Shown here piece after piece: positions 1 through 6,179 of a stretch of 7,497 bases of DNA. The notes under the pieces are model-generated. The model worked only from the letters and a program-made list of their open reading frames with translations, was not told where the DNA came from and did not search any database. The position numbers and the translations under genes were made by a program. Position 1 is the stretch's first letter. Every line of letters starts with the position of its first letter. The DNA comes from Microbacteriaceae bacterium (GTDB taxonomy: Bacteria > Actinomycetota > Actinomycetes > Actinomycetales > Microbacteriaceae): positions 1-7,497 of the forward strand of contig CANGCU010000055.1 of assembly GCA_947452355.1 (NCBI GenBank), given 5' to 3'.

Positions 1-214
1 CCGTCCACATCATGCGCGGAGTGATTTTGCGGAACACCGAGGGCCGAACCAGAACGAGAATTACAACCGCGATCACAAATCGGGTCGCGAGAAAGTCGGG
101 AATCGGTTGGCGTTCGATCGCGGGCTTCATGAGCACGAAGGACGCTCCCCACGCGGCGGTGACGCCGAACAGCGCGAGAATCGCGAGCCCGTTGTTCGAA
201 GAGCGCGGTGCCAT
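1..214 (-). CDS. EamA/DMT-family transporter, N-terminal part (cut by window edge)
   Basis: An open frame on the minus strand starts with ATG at 214-212 and stays open for 71 codons to the left edge, where the gene is cut. The translation begins MAPRSSNNGLAILALFGVTA and then reads AWGASFVLMK. It has two hydrophobic stretches, about residues 10-29 and 42-57, with a short polar, charged link between them. The WGxxF pattern in the first helix and a proline-containing loop before the second (IPDFLATRF) are typical of the first helix pair of EamA (drug/metabolite transporter) proteins, which normally have ten helices. Such carriers move metabolites across the inner membrane; the substrate cannot be told here. 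The start codon shares its A with the TAA stop of the oxidoreductase gene upstream (TAATG), and the only purine-rich RBS candidate is weak and about 12 bases away, so translation is probably coupled. The family call rests on only about a quarter of the protein. Confidence 0.8.
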   Translation of the reverse strand, partial: MAPRSSNNGLAILALFGVTAAWGASFVLMKPAIERQPIPDFLATRFVIAVVILVLVRPSVFRKITPRMMWT

Positions 215-1731
215 TACTTTTTTTCGCTCTTTCGCCCCTTGGCCACCGAGTTCACCATCGACGGGAACACCAAACCGTGCATCGGCCAGACCAGCCACCA
301 ATACACGTGCCCGGCGAGCCCTTTTGGCGCAAACAGCGCACGTTGCGTGATTGTCGACCCCGAACCGTCGGCTTCAACGGTGAACTCCAACCACGCCAAT
401 CCCGGATTGCGCATCTCGGCGCGAAGACGTAAAACGTGCGGCGGACGTAGGGACTCGACGCGCCAGAAATCGAGCGCCTCACCCTCAACGAGGTGATTAG
501 GGTCGCGACGCCCTCGGCGAAGCCCGGGTCCACCGACAAGCCGGTCGAGCAAGCCACGGGCTTCCCAGGCCCAACTCGCCGTCGAGTAACCGTTCTCTCC
601 GCCAATGGATTCCACGCGCTTCCACACCTCGTCAACGGGGTCTGTGCTGTGCGCGACGCGTGTGTCGCGATACAGCGTTCCACCCGCCCATTCGGGGTCG
701 GTCGGCAACGGCTCTGACGGCGACCCTGGGAGCGACGCGTCGGACCAACGCGTATCAACCCGAGCGTCCTTGATTTTCGCCAATGCCAGTGAAACCGCGC
801 GATCGAACGTCGTGAGACCAGCCGGCGGGTCGGGAATCAAGCGTCGAATATCGTCGTTTCGCGCGACCACTTCGTTCTTGAGGCTCGCTACGAGCCGTCG
901 TGCGAGGGTGTACGGAACGGGCGTGACCAGGCCGACCCAACCGCTCGACAGCCTCGGGGTCAAAACGGGGACGGGGATGATGATGCGAGGTCGTAGACCC
1001 GCGGCGGCCGCATATTGCTCCATCATCTCGCGATAGGTGAAGACGTCTGGTCCACCGATATCGAAATCCCCTGACACGGTGTCGGCGAGTGACGCCGCGC
1101 CGACGAGGTACCGCAGGACGTCTCGAACGGCGATGGGTTGGATTCGCGAATTCACCCATTTGGGCACGGTCATGATCGGGAGGCGCTCGGTGAGGTACCG
1201 CAGCATCTCGAATGAGGCGGACCCCGACCCGATGACGACACCTGCGCGCAATTCAATGGTTGGAACTCCCGACGCGGCCAGAATGTGTCCCGTCGCTTCG
1301 CGCGACAGGAGGTGCGGCGACAGTGGCGCGGTCGAATCGACCATCCCACCGAGGTACACGATCCTCTTCACGCCCGCACGTTTGCTTTCGGCGCCGAACG
1401 TCGTCGCGAGTTCCTTTTCGTGTTCCTCGAAATTCGTCGGGGTCATGAGTGCGTGCAACAGGTAATAGGCAACGTCTACTCCCGACACTGCGCGGGCGAC
1501 ATCGGCCGCGATGTTCGCGTCACCGTCGATGACCTCGACCTTTGAAATCCAGGGATGAAAGCGCAGGCGTTCGGCGTTTCGCGCAAGAATTCGCACGCGA
1601 TAACCGTGTTGGAGAAGCTCTCGGACCAACCGTCCCCCGATATAGCCCGTCGCTCCGGTGACGAGGCACAGCGCGGGCTTACCCGCCCGATTGCGGCGAA
1701 GGGGTAGCCCCGCGGTGAGGTGTTGTTCCAC
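214..1731 (-). CDS. atypical SDR NAD(P)-binding protein with C-terminal DUF2867-type domain
   Basis: A predicted 505-residue cytoplasmic oxidoreductase of unknown substrate. The N-terminal Rossmann domain shows the nucleotide-binding loop TGATGYIGG at residues 25-33, then an NmrA-like beta-alpha-beta run (RILARN at 48-52). The usual YxxxK catalytic pair is not visible; the equivalent stretch reads HLLSREATG (140-148), so this is an atypical SDR. From about residue 325 the chain changes to a Trp-rich C-terminal domain (GGTLYRDTR at 350, DFWRVESL at 421, FAPKGLAGHVYWWLVWPMHG at 467-486), the pattern of the DUF2867 domain found fused to SDRs in actinobacteria. I chose GTG at 1731 because a TAnnnT box lies 6 bases upstream and family homology starts soon after. 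An in-frame ATG at 1782 would add 17 residues overlapping psuG and has no RBS. The frame stays open to 2094, but that part is antisense to psuG. The gene ends EKK-stop on a run of seven A and overlaps the transporter start by one base. Confidence 0.85.
   Translation of the reverse strand: MEQHLTAGLPLRRNRAGKPALCLVTGATGYIGGRLVRELLQHGYRVRILARNAERLRFHPWISKVEVIDGDANIAADVARAVSGVDVAYYLLHALMTPTNFEEHEKELATTFGAESKRAGVKRIVYLGGMVDSTAPLSPHLLSREATGHILAASGVPTIELRAGVVIGSGSASFEMLRYLTERLPIMTVPKWVNSRIQPIAVRDVLRYLVGAASLADTVSGDFDIGGPDVFTYREMMEQYAAAAGLRPRIIIPVPVLTPRLSSGWVGLVTPVPYTLARRLVASLKNEVVARNDDIRRLIPDPPAGLTTFDRAVSLALAKIKDARVDTRWSDASLPGSPSEPLPTDPEWAGGTLYRDTRVAHSTDPVDEVWKRVESIGGENGYSTASWAWEARGLLDRLVGGPGLRRGRRDPNHLVEGEALDFWRVESLRPPHVLRLRAEMRNPGLAWLEFTVEADGSGSTITQRALFAPKGLAGHVYWWLVWPMHGLVFPSMVNSVAKGRKSEKK
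218..225 (-). other. dnaX-like slippery heptamer A AAA AAG at the stop codon
   Basis: On the minus strand the last codons of the oxidoreductase gene are GAA AAA AAG TAA, which contain the heptamer A AAA AAG in the correct reading phase, followed at once by the stop. A -1 slip reads AAA AAA GTA ATG GCA and continues in the frame of the transporter gene. A Shine-Dalgarno-like AAGGGG lies 11 bases upstream of the heptamer. This resembles the arrangement in E. coli dnaX, but no strong hairpin is placed close downstream; a 5 bp stem (173-177 with 181-185) is about 33 bases away. Whether slippage occurs is unknown. Confidence 0.35.
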
Positions 1732-1737
1732 TCTTCG

Positions 1738-1743
1738 ATAGTA
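1738..1743 (-). promoter_or_regulatory. putative -10 box of the SDR/DUF2867 gene (leaderless)
   Basis: The minus strand reads TACTAT, then six bases, then the GTG start at 1731. This fits the TAnnnT -10 consensus of actinobacterial promoters, with the transcript beginning at the start codon. No Shine-Dalgarno is needed, and none is clear. The expected -35 position (about 1761-1766) reads CCTACC and is weak. Confidence 0.5.
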
Positions 1744-1753
1744 GGGCGTGCGG

Positions 1754-1759
1754 TATCGT
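1754..1759 (+). promoter_or_regulatory. putative -10 box of psuGK (leaderless)
   Basis: TATCGT is followed by six bases (CGGTAG) and the GTG start of psuG at 1766, the same spacing as for the other starts in this window. No good -35 can be seen; the expected place lies over the first codons of the divergent oxidoreductase gene. Confidence 0.45.
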
Positions 1760-1760
1760 C

Positions 1761-1774
1761 GGTAGGTGCCTACC
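1761..1774. promoter_or_regulatory. perfect 14-base palindrome over the psuG start (possible operator)
   Basis: The sequence GGTAGG-TG-CCTACC has two perfectly complementary 6-base arms. It covers the GTG start of psuG (1766-1768), lies just downstream of the psuG -10 candidate, and covers the expected -35 position of the divergent oxidoreductase promoter. If psuG mRNA starts at the GTG, the left arm is mostly not transcribed, so the element would act in DNA and not as an RNA hairpin. No regulator gene for psuGK is seen nearby. Confidence 0.35.
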
Positions 1775-2677
1775 CTGAACATCGCGCCCGACGTCGCCCG
1801 CGCGCTCGCGGACAACAAACCCGTCGTCGCTCTGGAATCGACCATCATTTCACACGGACTTCCACGCCCTCGAAATCGCGAGGCGGCTCTCGAGTTCGAA
1901 CAGATCCTGCGAGACAAGGGCGTCGTCCCGGCGACCATCGCGATCATCGACGGTGTTCCGACGGTCGGGCTCGATGCCGACGGTCTCGCGACGATCGCGG
2001 ATCGCGACATCGCGAAGGCAAGCGTTCGTGACCTGCCCATCTTGCATGCAACCAAACAGAGTGGTGCAACCACCGTTGCGGCGACCGCGCACATCGCCGC
2101 TCAAGCGGGAATCCGTGTGTTTGCCACGGGCGGCCTCGGCGGCGTACACCGCGGGGCGAGTGAAACTTTTGACGAATCGGCGGACCTGTCGACCCTCGCG
2201 GTCACCAACATCACCGTGGTTTCCGCGGGGGTGAAGTCAGTGCTGGACATCGCCGCAACCCTCGAACGTCTCGAAACCCTCTCTGTCCCTGTCATCGGAT
2301 TCGGCACAACGGCATTCCCAGCGTTTTGGCTCACGGACAGCGGGTTCACGCTCGATTGGACCGTCAAGGACGCAGCCGAGGTTGCCGCCGTCATGGCATC
2401 GCAGGACGTCACCGGTCACGGCCAAGGGATAGTCGTCGCGAACCCAATTCCACCCGAGCAACAGTGGGATCCGATCGCACACGACCATGTCCTTTCCGAG
2501 GCGTTTCTCGCGGCGGAACAGGCGGGCGTCCGAGGAAAAGCCGTCACACCGTTCCTACTCGGATACATCGTTGAGGCATCAGCTGGTCGAAGCCTCGAAG
2601 TCAACCTTGATCTCGCGCGCAATAACATTCGTGTCGCGGGGGACATCGCGACGGCCTGGTGTAAACGACGCGCATGA
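1766..2677 (+). CDS. psuG: pseudouridine-5'-phosphate glycosidase
   Basis: PsuG splits pseudouridine 5'-phosphate into uracil and ribose 5-phosphate by breaking the C-glycosidic bond, in the cytoplasm; in vivo it is thought to act in the degrading direction. The 303-residue length is normal. The N-terminal motif VALESTIISHGLP (21-33) is diagnostic. With a constant offset of 9 from E. coli numbering as I recall it, the active-site residues are all present: K84 (in KASVRDL), H128 (in GGLGGVHRG), D140, K157 (in SAGVKSVLDI; the Schiff-base lysine) and N280 (in VNLDLARNN). I chose the GTG at 1766 because it gives the usual family N-terminus and has a TAnnnT box 6 bases upstream. The gene overlaps psuK by the four bases ATGA, so the two form one operon and are probably translationally coupled. 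Nothing looks damaged. Confidence 0.95.
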   Translation: MPTLNIAPDVARALADNKPVVALESTIISHGLPRPRNREAALEFEQILRDKGVVPATIAIIDGVPTVGLDADGLATIADRDIAKASVRDLPILHATKQSGATTVAATAHIAAQAGIRVFATGGLGGVHRGASETFDESADLSTLAVTNITVVSAGVKSVLDIAATLERLETLSVPVIGFGTTAFPAFWLTDSGFTLDWTVKDAAEVAAVMASQDVTGHGQGIVVANPIPPEQQWDPIAHDHVLSEAFLAAEQAGVRGKAVTPFLLGYIVEASAGRSLEVNLDLARNNIRVAGDIATAWCKRRA

Positions 2678-3561
2678 CGGTAGCCGGAACGATTGTTGTC
2701 GTGGGTGACGTCATCGACGACATCATCGTTCGACCCGACGGGGCAATTCGCACCGACACTGACACCCCCGCGCTGATCGAACGCCACCCCGGCGGATCCT
2801 CGGCGAACACCGCGGCGTGGCTCGGGCACATCGGTGCTGACGTTCATTTCTTTGGGCAGGTCGGGAGCGCCGACATTCAACGCCACACCATGGAACTTGA
2901 ACGGTTCGGAGTTAAGGCCCACCTGAACGGCGATCCAGAGCGGTCGACGGGCACCATCGTCATCATCGTTGAGGGCGAAAAGCGAACTATGCTGACCGAC
3001 CGTGGCGCCAACGTGATTTTCGATCTCGACACTGTTCCGCAAGATCTGATTGCCATCGCCAACTTTCTGCACTTCACGGGCCACACCATCATCGACGAGC
3101 CGAAACGTGAATCCGTCACGCGGCTCATCGCGCGCGCGATCGCCCACGGAGTCACCGTGAGCATCGACCCGGCTTCGGCGGGGTTCATCTCGGACTTCGG
3201 CGTCGACGAGTTCCTTCGGCTCTGTTCGGGAGCGCATATTCTGCGACCGAACGAGGACGAGGTTCGAATGTTGTCGGGGCTCGACGATGTTGATGCGGCG
3301 ACAATCGCCCTGACCGAGACGTTCCCGCTCGTTGTGACGACGTGTGGGCGGGACGGCGTGATTGTCGGGCAGCGAGGGGCAGCGCTCGCCCATGTCGACG
3401 TACAGCCCGTCGACGTTGTCGACCCAACCGGGGCTGGGGATTCTTTCAATGCGGGACTACTCGCTGGTCTCGCTCGCGGTCTCACCCCTGTCGACGCGGC
3501 GCGGGAGGGTGCGCTCGTTGCGGCGGGCGCGGTCAGGACTGTGGGCGCTCGCCCCTCATAG
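2674..3561 (+). CDS. psuK: PfkB-family carbohydrate kinase, probable pseudouridine kinase
   Basis: A 295-residue cytoplasmic sugar kinase of the PfkB/ribokinase family. Visible motifs are the N-terminal glycine-rich substrate region PGGSSANTA (39-47), SIDPAS (163-168), RPNEDE (191-196) and the C-terminal PfkB signature DPTGAGDSFNAG (250-261), in which D256 is the expected catalytic base and GAG forms the anion hole. The family acts on many sugars and nucleosides. I infer pseudouridine as the substrate from the 4-base overlap with psuG, since PsuK makes the pseudouridine 5'-phosphate that PsuG cleaves. No clear Shine-Dalgarno precedes the ATG, which fits translational coupling. The 3' end overlaps the convergent photolyase gene by 29 bases, and no T-rich terminator follows. 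If PsuG worked alone, this could instead be a ribokinase-like enzyme, but that is less likely. Confidence 0.85.
   Translation: MTVAGTIVVVGDVIDDIIVRPDGAIRTDTDTPALIERHPGGSSANTAAWLGHIGADVHFFGQVGSADIQRHTMELERFGVKAHLNGDPERSTGTIVIIVEGEKRTMLTDRGANVIFDLDTVPQDLIAIANFLHFTGHTIIDEPKRESVTRLIARAIAHGVTVSIDPASAGFISDFGVDEFLRLCSGAHILRPNEDEVRMLSGLDDVDAATIALTETFPLVVTTCGRDGVIVGQRGAALAHVDVQPVDVVDPTGAGDSFNAGLLAGLARGLTPVDAAREGALVAAGAVRTVGARPS
3533..3561. other. 29-base tail-to-tail overlap of psuK and the photolyase gene
   Basis: psuK ends with TAG at 3559-3561 on the plus strand, while the minus-strand photolyase gene ends with TGA at 3535-3533. The last nine codons of each gene are thus read from opposite strands of the same DNA. 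No intrinsic terminator with a U-run is visible for either gene, so the transcripts probably overlap further. Confidence 0.9.
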
Positions 3562-4879
3562 CCGCGTAGTCCGCGAGTGCCCGGGCTCGGGTGTCCGAGA
3601 GGCTCACGATGGGCTCGGGGTACAGCGGTGTGTTGAATTCGTCGATCCACCGCGCTCGATACACAGAATCGGGGTCGAATTTGGCGGCTTGAAGGTCCGG
3701 GTTAAACACCCGGAAATACGGCGCGGCGTCATACCCACTGCCCGCCACCCACTGCCAGGACGCGGGGTTGCTCGCTTCGTCTGCATCGACGAGCGTGTCC
3801 CAGAACCAGGCCTCGCCAACACGCCAATCGATTCCGAGGTTCTTGATGAGGAAACTTGCGGCGACCATCCGAACCCGATTGTGCATCGTGCCGCTTCGCC
3901 ACAGTTCGCGCATCCCGGCGTCGACGAGCGAAACACCCGTCGTCCCCTCACGCCACGCCGCGAGGTGATCGGGGTTGGGTTTTTCCCACGGGAAGTCGTC
4001 GAACTCGGCGCGAAGATTCCGCCGATGCATGTCGGTGTTGTGGAAAAGCTGATGGTACGAGAACTCGCGCCACCCGACTTCGCTCAGAAAACGATTGGCA
4101 TTAGCCCGAGTCTCGGGTGTGGCCACAGATTCGACGGCATGCCACACCTGGTACGGGCTGATCTCGCCGAACCGAAGGTGCGGACTCAATCCGCTCGTTG
4201 ACTCGATTCCCGGCTCATCGCGACGGTGGTACTGCGCGAGGCCGTTCGCGAGAAAGCGTTCGAGCCGGGCCATTGCGCCCGCTTCGCCCGGTTGCCAGTG
4301 ATCAGGAAACTCGCGTGCCCACGGGAGGTCCGGCAACAAATCCCAGGAATCGAGCAGATCCGACGTTGCGTCAACGCCTCGAATCGCAGTCGGTGCGGCA
4401 AGGGGAAGACGCGGCTCTGGTCCCGCGAGAATCGACTTCCAGAATGGCGTGAACACCTTGAACGGTGTGCCGGCACCCGTCACGACGGACCAAGGATCGT
4501 GAAGTAACGAACCGGTGTGACTGCGAGCGTTGGGGAGCGACTTTTTGAGTTCGGCATCGATTTCACGGGCTGCACCGTAACGACGGTTCCACTCGACGTT
4601 CGTCGCCCCAACCTCGGCGACTACCTCGGGAACGACCTGTCTGGCGGGTCCTCGTCGCAGAATGAGCGTTCCGCCAATCGCGTTCAGATCGCGTTGAATC
4701 CGACGAAGCGAATGATGCAACCACCATCGTGATGCGCCACCGAGGGGCCTCACTTCGGGAGATTCATCATCCAGGACGTAGAGAACGGCGACGGAGTCGG
4801 CGGCAGTGATTGCGGCGACGAGTGCCGGGTTGTCGGCGAGGCGCAGATCTTCCCGCAACCAAACGAGTGAGGTTGTCAA
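3533..4879 (-). CDS. phr: deoxyribodipyrimidine photolyase (class I cryptochrome/photolyase family)
   Basis: A 448-residue flavoprotein that should repair UV-made cyclobutane pyrimidine dimers using blue light. The N-terminal antenna (Rossmann) domain starts LVWLREDLRLADNPAL. The FAD-binding domain shows TSGLSPHLRFGEIS (228-241), TMHNRVRM (331-338) and SWQWVAGSGYDAAPYFRVFN (374-393). Against E. coli PhrB as I recall it, N334/R335 match N341/R342 near the flavin, W377 matches the dimer-contact W384, and the electron-transfer triad W298, W352 and W375 is complete, so the enzyme looks active. The antenna pigment cannot be told. The start is TTG at 4879-4877, preceded by an AGGGGG Shine-Dalgarno 4 bases upstream that overlaps the stop of the regulator gene. 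The gap to that gene is 8 bases, so the two are probably one operon transcribed from before 5499. A 6-4 photolyase or cryptochrome role is possible but less likely. Confidence 0.93.
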   Translation of the reverse strand: MTTSLVWLREDLRLADNPALVAAITAADSVAVLYVLDDESPEVRPLGGASRWWLHHSLRRIQRDLNAIGGTLILRRGPARQVVPEVVAEVGATNVEWNRRYGAAREIDAELKKSLPNARSHTGSLLHDPWSVVTGAGTPFKVFTPFWKSILAGPEPRLPLAAPTAIRGVDATSDLLDSWDLLPDLPWAREFPDHWQPGEAGAMARLERFLANGLAQYHRRDEPGIESTSGLSPHLRFGEISPYQVWHAVESVATPETRANANRFLSEVGWREFSYHQLFHNTDMHRRNLRAEFDDFPWEKPNPDHLAAWREGTTGVSLVDAGMRELWRSGTMHNRVRMVAASFLIKNLGIDWRVGEAWFWDTLVDADEASNPASWQWVAGSGYDAAPYFRVFNPDLQAAKFDPDSVYRARWIDEFNTPLYPEPIVSLSDTRARALADYAAMRGERPQS

Positions 4880-4883
4880 TGAT

Positions 4884-4889
4884 CCCCCT
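4884..4889 (-). promoter_or_regulatory. Shine-Dalgarno AGGGGG that fixes the TTG start of phr
   Basis: On the minus strand AGGGGG is followed by ATCA and then TTG. The site overlaps the TAG stop of the upstream regulator gene (4890-4888), so the terminating ribosome would be placed beside it. This supports TTG over the GTG five codons further in, which would cut into the first beta strand. Confidence 0.65.
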
Positions 4890-5499
4890 AGAACACGTCG
4901 GGCGATCGGCCCGTACCGAAGTCGATGGTGACGTCGGCGTGACGATCGAACCGGTACCCGATTCCGCGAACGGTTCGCACGATGTCCTCGAACGGTTCGA
5001 GTTTGGAACGAAGTCGCCGAACGTGAACGTCAATGGTCCGCGTGTTCGGTCGGTCAACGTCGCTCTCGGCCCACAACGCGTCAATCATCGCGGAACGATC
5101 GACGGTGTCGCCTTCGCGCAAGACGAGGTATTGCAGAAGTTCGAATTCTTTGAAGGTCAGTGTTGCGACTTCGGTATTGATGACCACACGTTTGCGCGAC
5201 AGGTCGATGGTGACCCCCTGGGTCGACGGAGTCGGTTTCGGGGGAAGCAATTCAGAGACGGCACGAGGTTCGCGCAACGCCAGCCGCACGATATCAAGAT
5301 TTTTGCCGCGCTGGCTTGCCGGGGCATACGCCACAGCGGCATGGGTTTCGGTGCCAGGAACGGCATCGACAATCACATTTCGAACGGCCTCAACAAGCTC
5401 AGAGATGGTCGTTCCGGCCGCGATGGCCGACGATTCATCAACCCCGACATACACAGCAAAACCGCGAATTTGCGCGGAATTTTCTGTGTTGTCGGCCAT
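4888..5499 (-). CDS. orphan PhoB/OmpR-type winged-helix transcriptional regulator without a receiver domain
   Basis: A 203-residue putative DNA-binding protein. Residues about 95-186 form a Trans_reg_C winged helix: TLTFKEFELLQYLVLREG (113-130), the recognition-helix region NTRTIDVHVRRLRSKL (152-167) and the wing motif VRTVRGIGYRF (174-184). The first 80 residues are not a CheY-like receiver: there is no acidic pair, phospho-accepting Asp context or conserved Lys. They instead look like a short beta-alpha-beta-alpha unit (FAVYVGVDES at 14-23, a helix at about 31-47, THAAVAYAPA at 52-61), joined by a Pro-rich linker (PPKPTPST, 86-93). I recall similar proteins as conserved but uncharacterised in Microbacteriaceae. 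No histidine kinase is near. It precedes phr by 8 bases and has a -10-like TAAAAT 6 bases before its ATG, so it may start its own leaderless operon with the photolyase. Target genes and signal are unknown. Confidence 0.85.
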   Translation of the reverse strand: MADNTENSAQIRGFAVYVGVDESSAIAAGTTISELVEAVRNVIVDAVPGTETHAAVAYAPASQRGKNLDIVRLALREPRAVSELLPPKPTPSTQGVTIDLSRKRVVINTEVATLTFKEFELLQYLVLREGDTVDRSAMIDALWAESDVDRPNTRTIDVHVRRLRSKLEPFEDIVRTVRGIGYRFDRHADVTIDFGTGRSPDVF

Positions 5500-5505
5500 C
5501 CAAAT

Positions 5506-5511
5506 ATTTTA
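5506..5511 (-). promoter_or_regulatory. putative -10 box of the regulator-phr operon (leaderless)
   Basis: On the minus strand TAAAAT is followed by ATTTGG (six bases) and the ATG at 5499. This is the best -10 match in the window (5 of 6 to TATAAT) and there is no Shine-Dalgarno before the ATG. It sits in the 16-base gap after upp, and its -35 would fall in the last upp codons, so the regulator can be transcribed apart from upp. Confidence 0.6.
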
Positions 5512-5515
5512 CTGC

Positions 5516-6151
5516 TCAGCCAGCGACGCCATACAGGCGGTCGCCTGCATCACCAAGGCCGGGCACGATGTACCCGTGCTCGTTGAGTTTCTCATCGAGT
5601 GCTCCGAGCACCAGGGTCACCTCGCGTGAACCGACAGCGTCCGTCACCGCGGCGACGCCTTCGGGTGAACCCAGCAAACACACCGCCGTGACATCGGTCG
5701 CGCCGCGCTCGAACAAAAAGTGAATCGCGGCGATCAGGGAACCACCCGTTGCGAGCATCGGGTCCAATACGTAGCACTGACGGCCGGTGAGGTCGGCGGG
5801 AAGGCGCTCGGCGTAAACGCTCGGCTGCAGAGTTTCTTCGTCGCGCACCATGCCAAGAAATCCGGTCTCGGCGCTGGGGAGCAACCGCAGAAGGCCACCC
5901 AACATCCCCAACCCGGCACGAAGAATCGGCACAATCAGAGGGGTCGGTTCGGCGAGGATCACACCCTCGGTCGGCGCCACCGGCGTCTGGATGTGGTGAG
6001 GGACGACCCGGACGTCGCGGGTCGCCTCATACGCAAGGAGCGTCATCAGTTCGTCGGTAAGCGTGCGGAAAGTCGACGACGGGGTGGTCTTGTCCCGCAA
6101 CATCGTCAACTTGTGAGTGATGAGGGGGTGTTCAGCAACAATGACTCGCAT
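5516..6151 (-). CDS. upp: uracil phosphoribosyltransferase
   Basis: Upp makes UMP from uracil and PRPP, the main uracil salvage step, in the cytoplasm. The 211-residue length is normal. Family marks are [13 protein letters not shown] (8-20), [12 protein letters not shown] (72-83), the PRPP-binding loop [10 protein letters not shown] (129-138) and the C-terminal uracil-binding motif [12 protein letters not shown] (194-205). The ATG at 6151 gives the standard N-terminus ([10 protein letters not shown]) and lies 6 bases after a TAGATT box, with no Shine-Dalgarno. The gene is divergent from tadA across 28 bases and is followed after 16 bases by the regulator gene, into which its transcript may read. 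It would use the uracil released by PsuG. Nothing is odd about the protein. Confidence 0.97.
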   Translation of the reverse strand: MRVIVAEHPLITHKLTMLRDKTTPSSTFRTLTDELMTLLAYEATRDVRVVPHHIQTPVAPTEGVILAEPTPLIVPILRAGLGMLGGLLRLLPSAETGFLGMVRDEETLQPSVYAERLPADLTGRQCYVLDPMLATGGSLIAAIHFLFERGATDVTAVCLLGSPEGVAAVTDAVGSREVTLVLGALDEKLNEHGYIVPGLGDAGDRLYGVAG

Positions 6152-6157
6152 AGGCTC

Positions 6158-6163
6158 AATCTA
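6158..6163 (-). promoter_or_regulatory. putative -10 box of upp (leaderless)
   Basis: On the minus strand TAGATT is followed by GAGCCT (six bases) and the ATG of upp at 6151. It fits TAnnnT and the spacing seen at four other starts here. The expected -35 lies over the first codons of tadA and is not a clear match. Confidence 0.5.
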
Positions 6164-6169
6164 TCGAAC

Positions 6170-6176
6170 GGAGGGG
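6170..6176 (+). promoter_or_regulatory. Shine-Dalgarno GGAGGGG that fixes the tadA start
   Basis: GGAGGGG lies 3 bases (core GGAGG 5 bases) before the ATG at 6180. The frame is open further up to 6117, but those codons overlap upp and lack this site, so 6180 is the start. tadA is one of the few genes here with a strong ribosome site, unlike its leaderless-looking divergent partner upp. Confidence 0.8.
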
Positions 6177-6179
6177 CAG

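Noticed and set aside
1783..2094. Upstream extension of the SDR/DUF2867 frame by 104 codons on the minus strand
   Set aside because: It is fully antisense to the N-terminal third of psuG, reads as low-complexity Ser/Arg/Ala sequence and has no ribosome site; the SDR fold begins well after it.
2416..3393. A 325-codon open frame on the minus strand
   Set aside because: It is antisense across psuG and psuK, is rich in Arg, Asp and His with no domain pattern, and both plus-strand genes carry complete family motifs.
3362..4201. A 279-codon open frame on the plus strand
   Set aside because: It crosses from psuK in another frame into the antisense of the photolyase; its composition is that of a shadow in GC-rich DNA.
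4966..5001. LexA/SOS box near the regulator-photolyase operon
   Set aside because: The actinobacterial SOS box needs four bases between GAAC and GTTC; these palindromes have one, and they lie inside the coding region and not at the operon promoter.
4810..5586. A 258-codon open frame on the plus strand
   Set aside because: It is antisense to the winged-helix regulator, whose motifs are clear, and shows no fold of its own.
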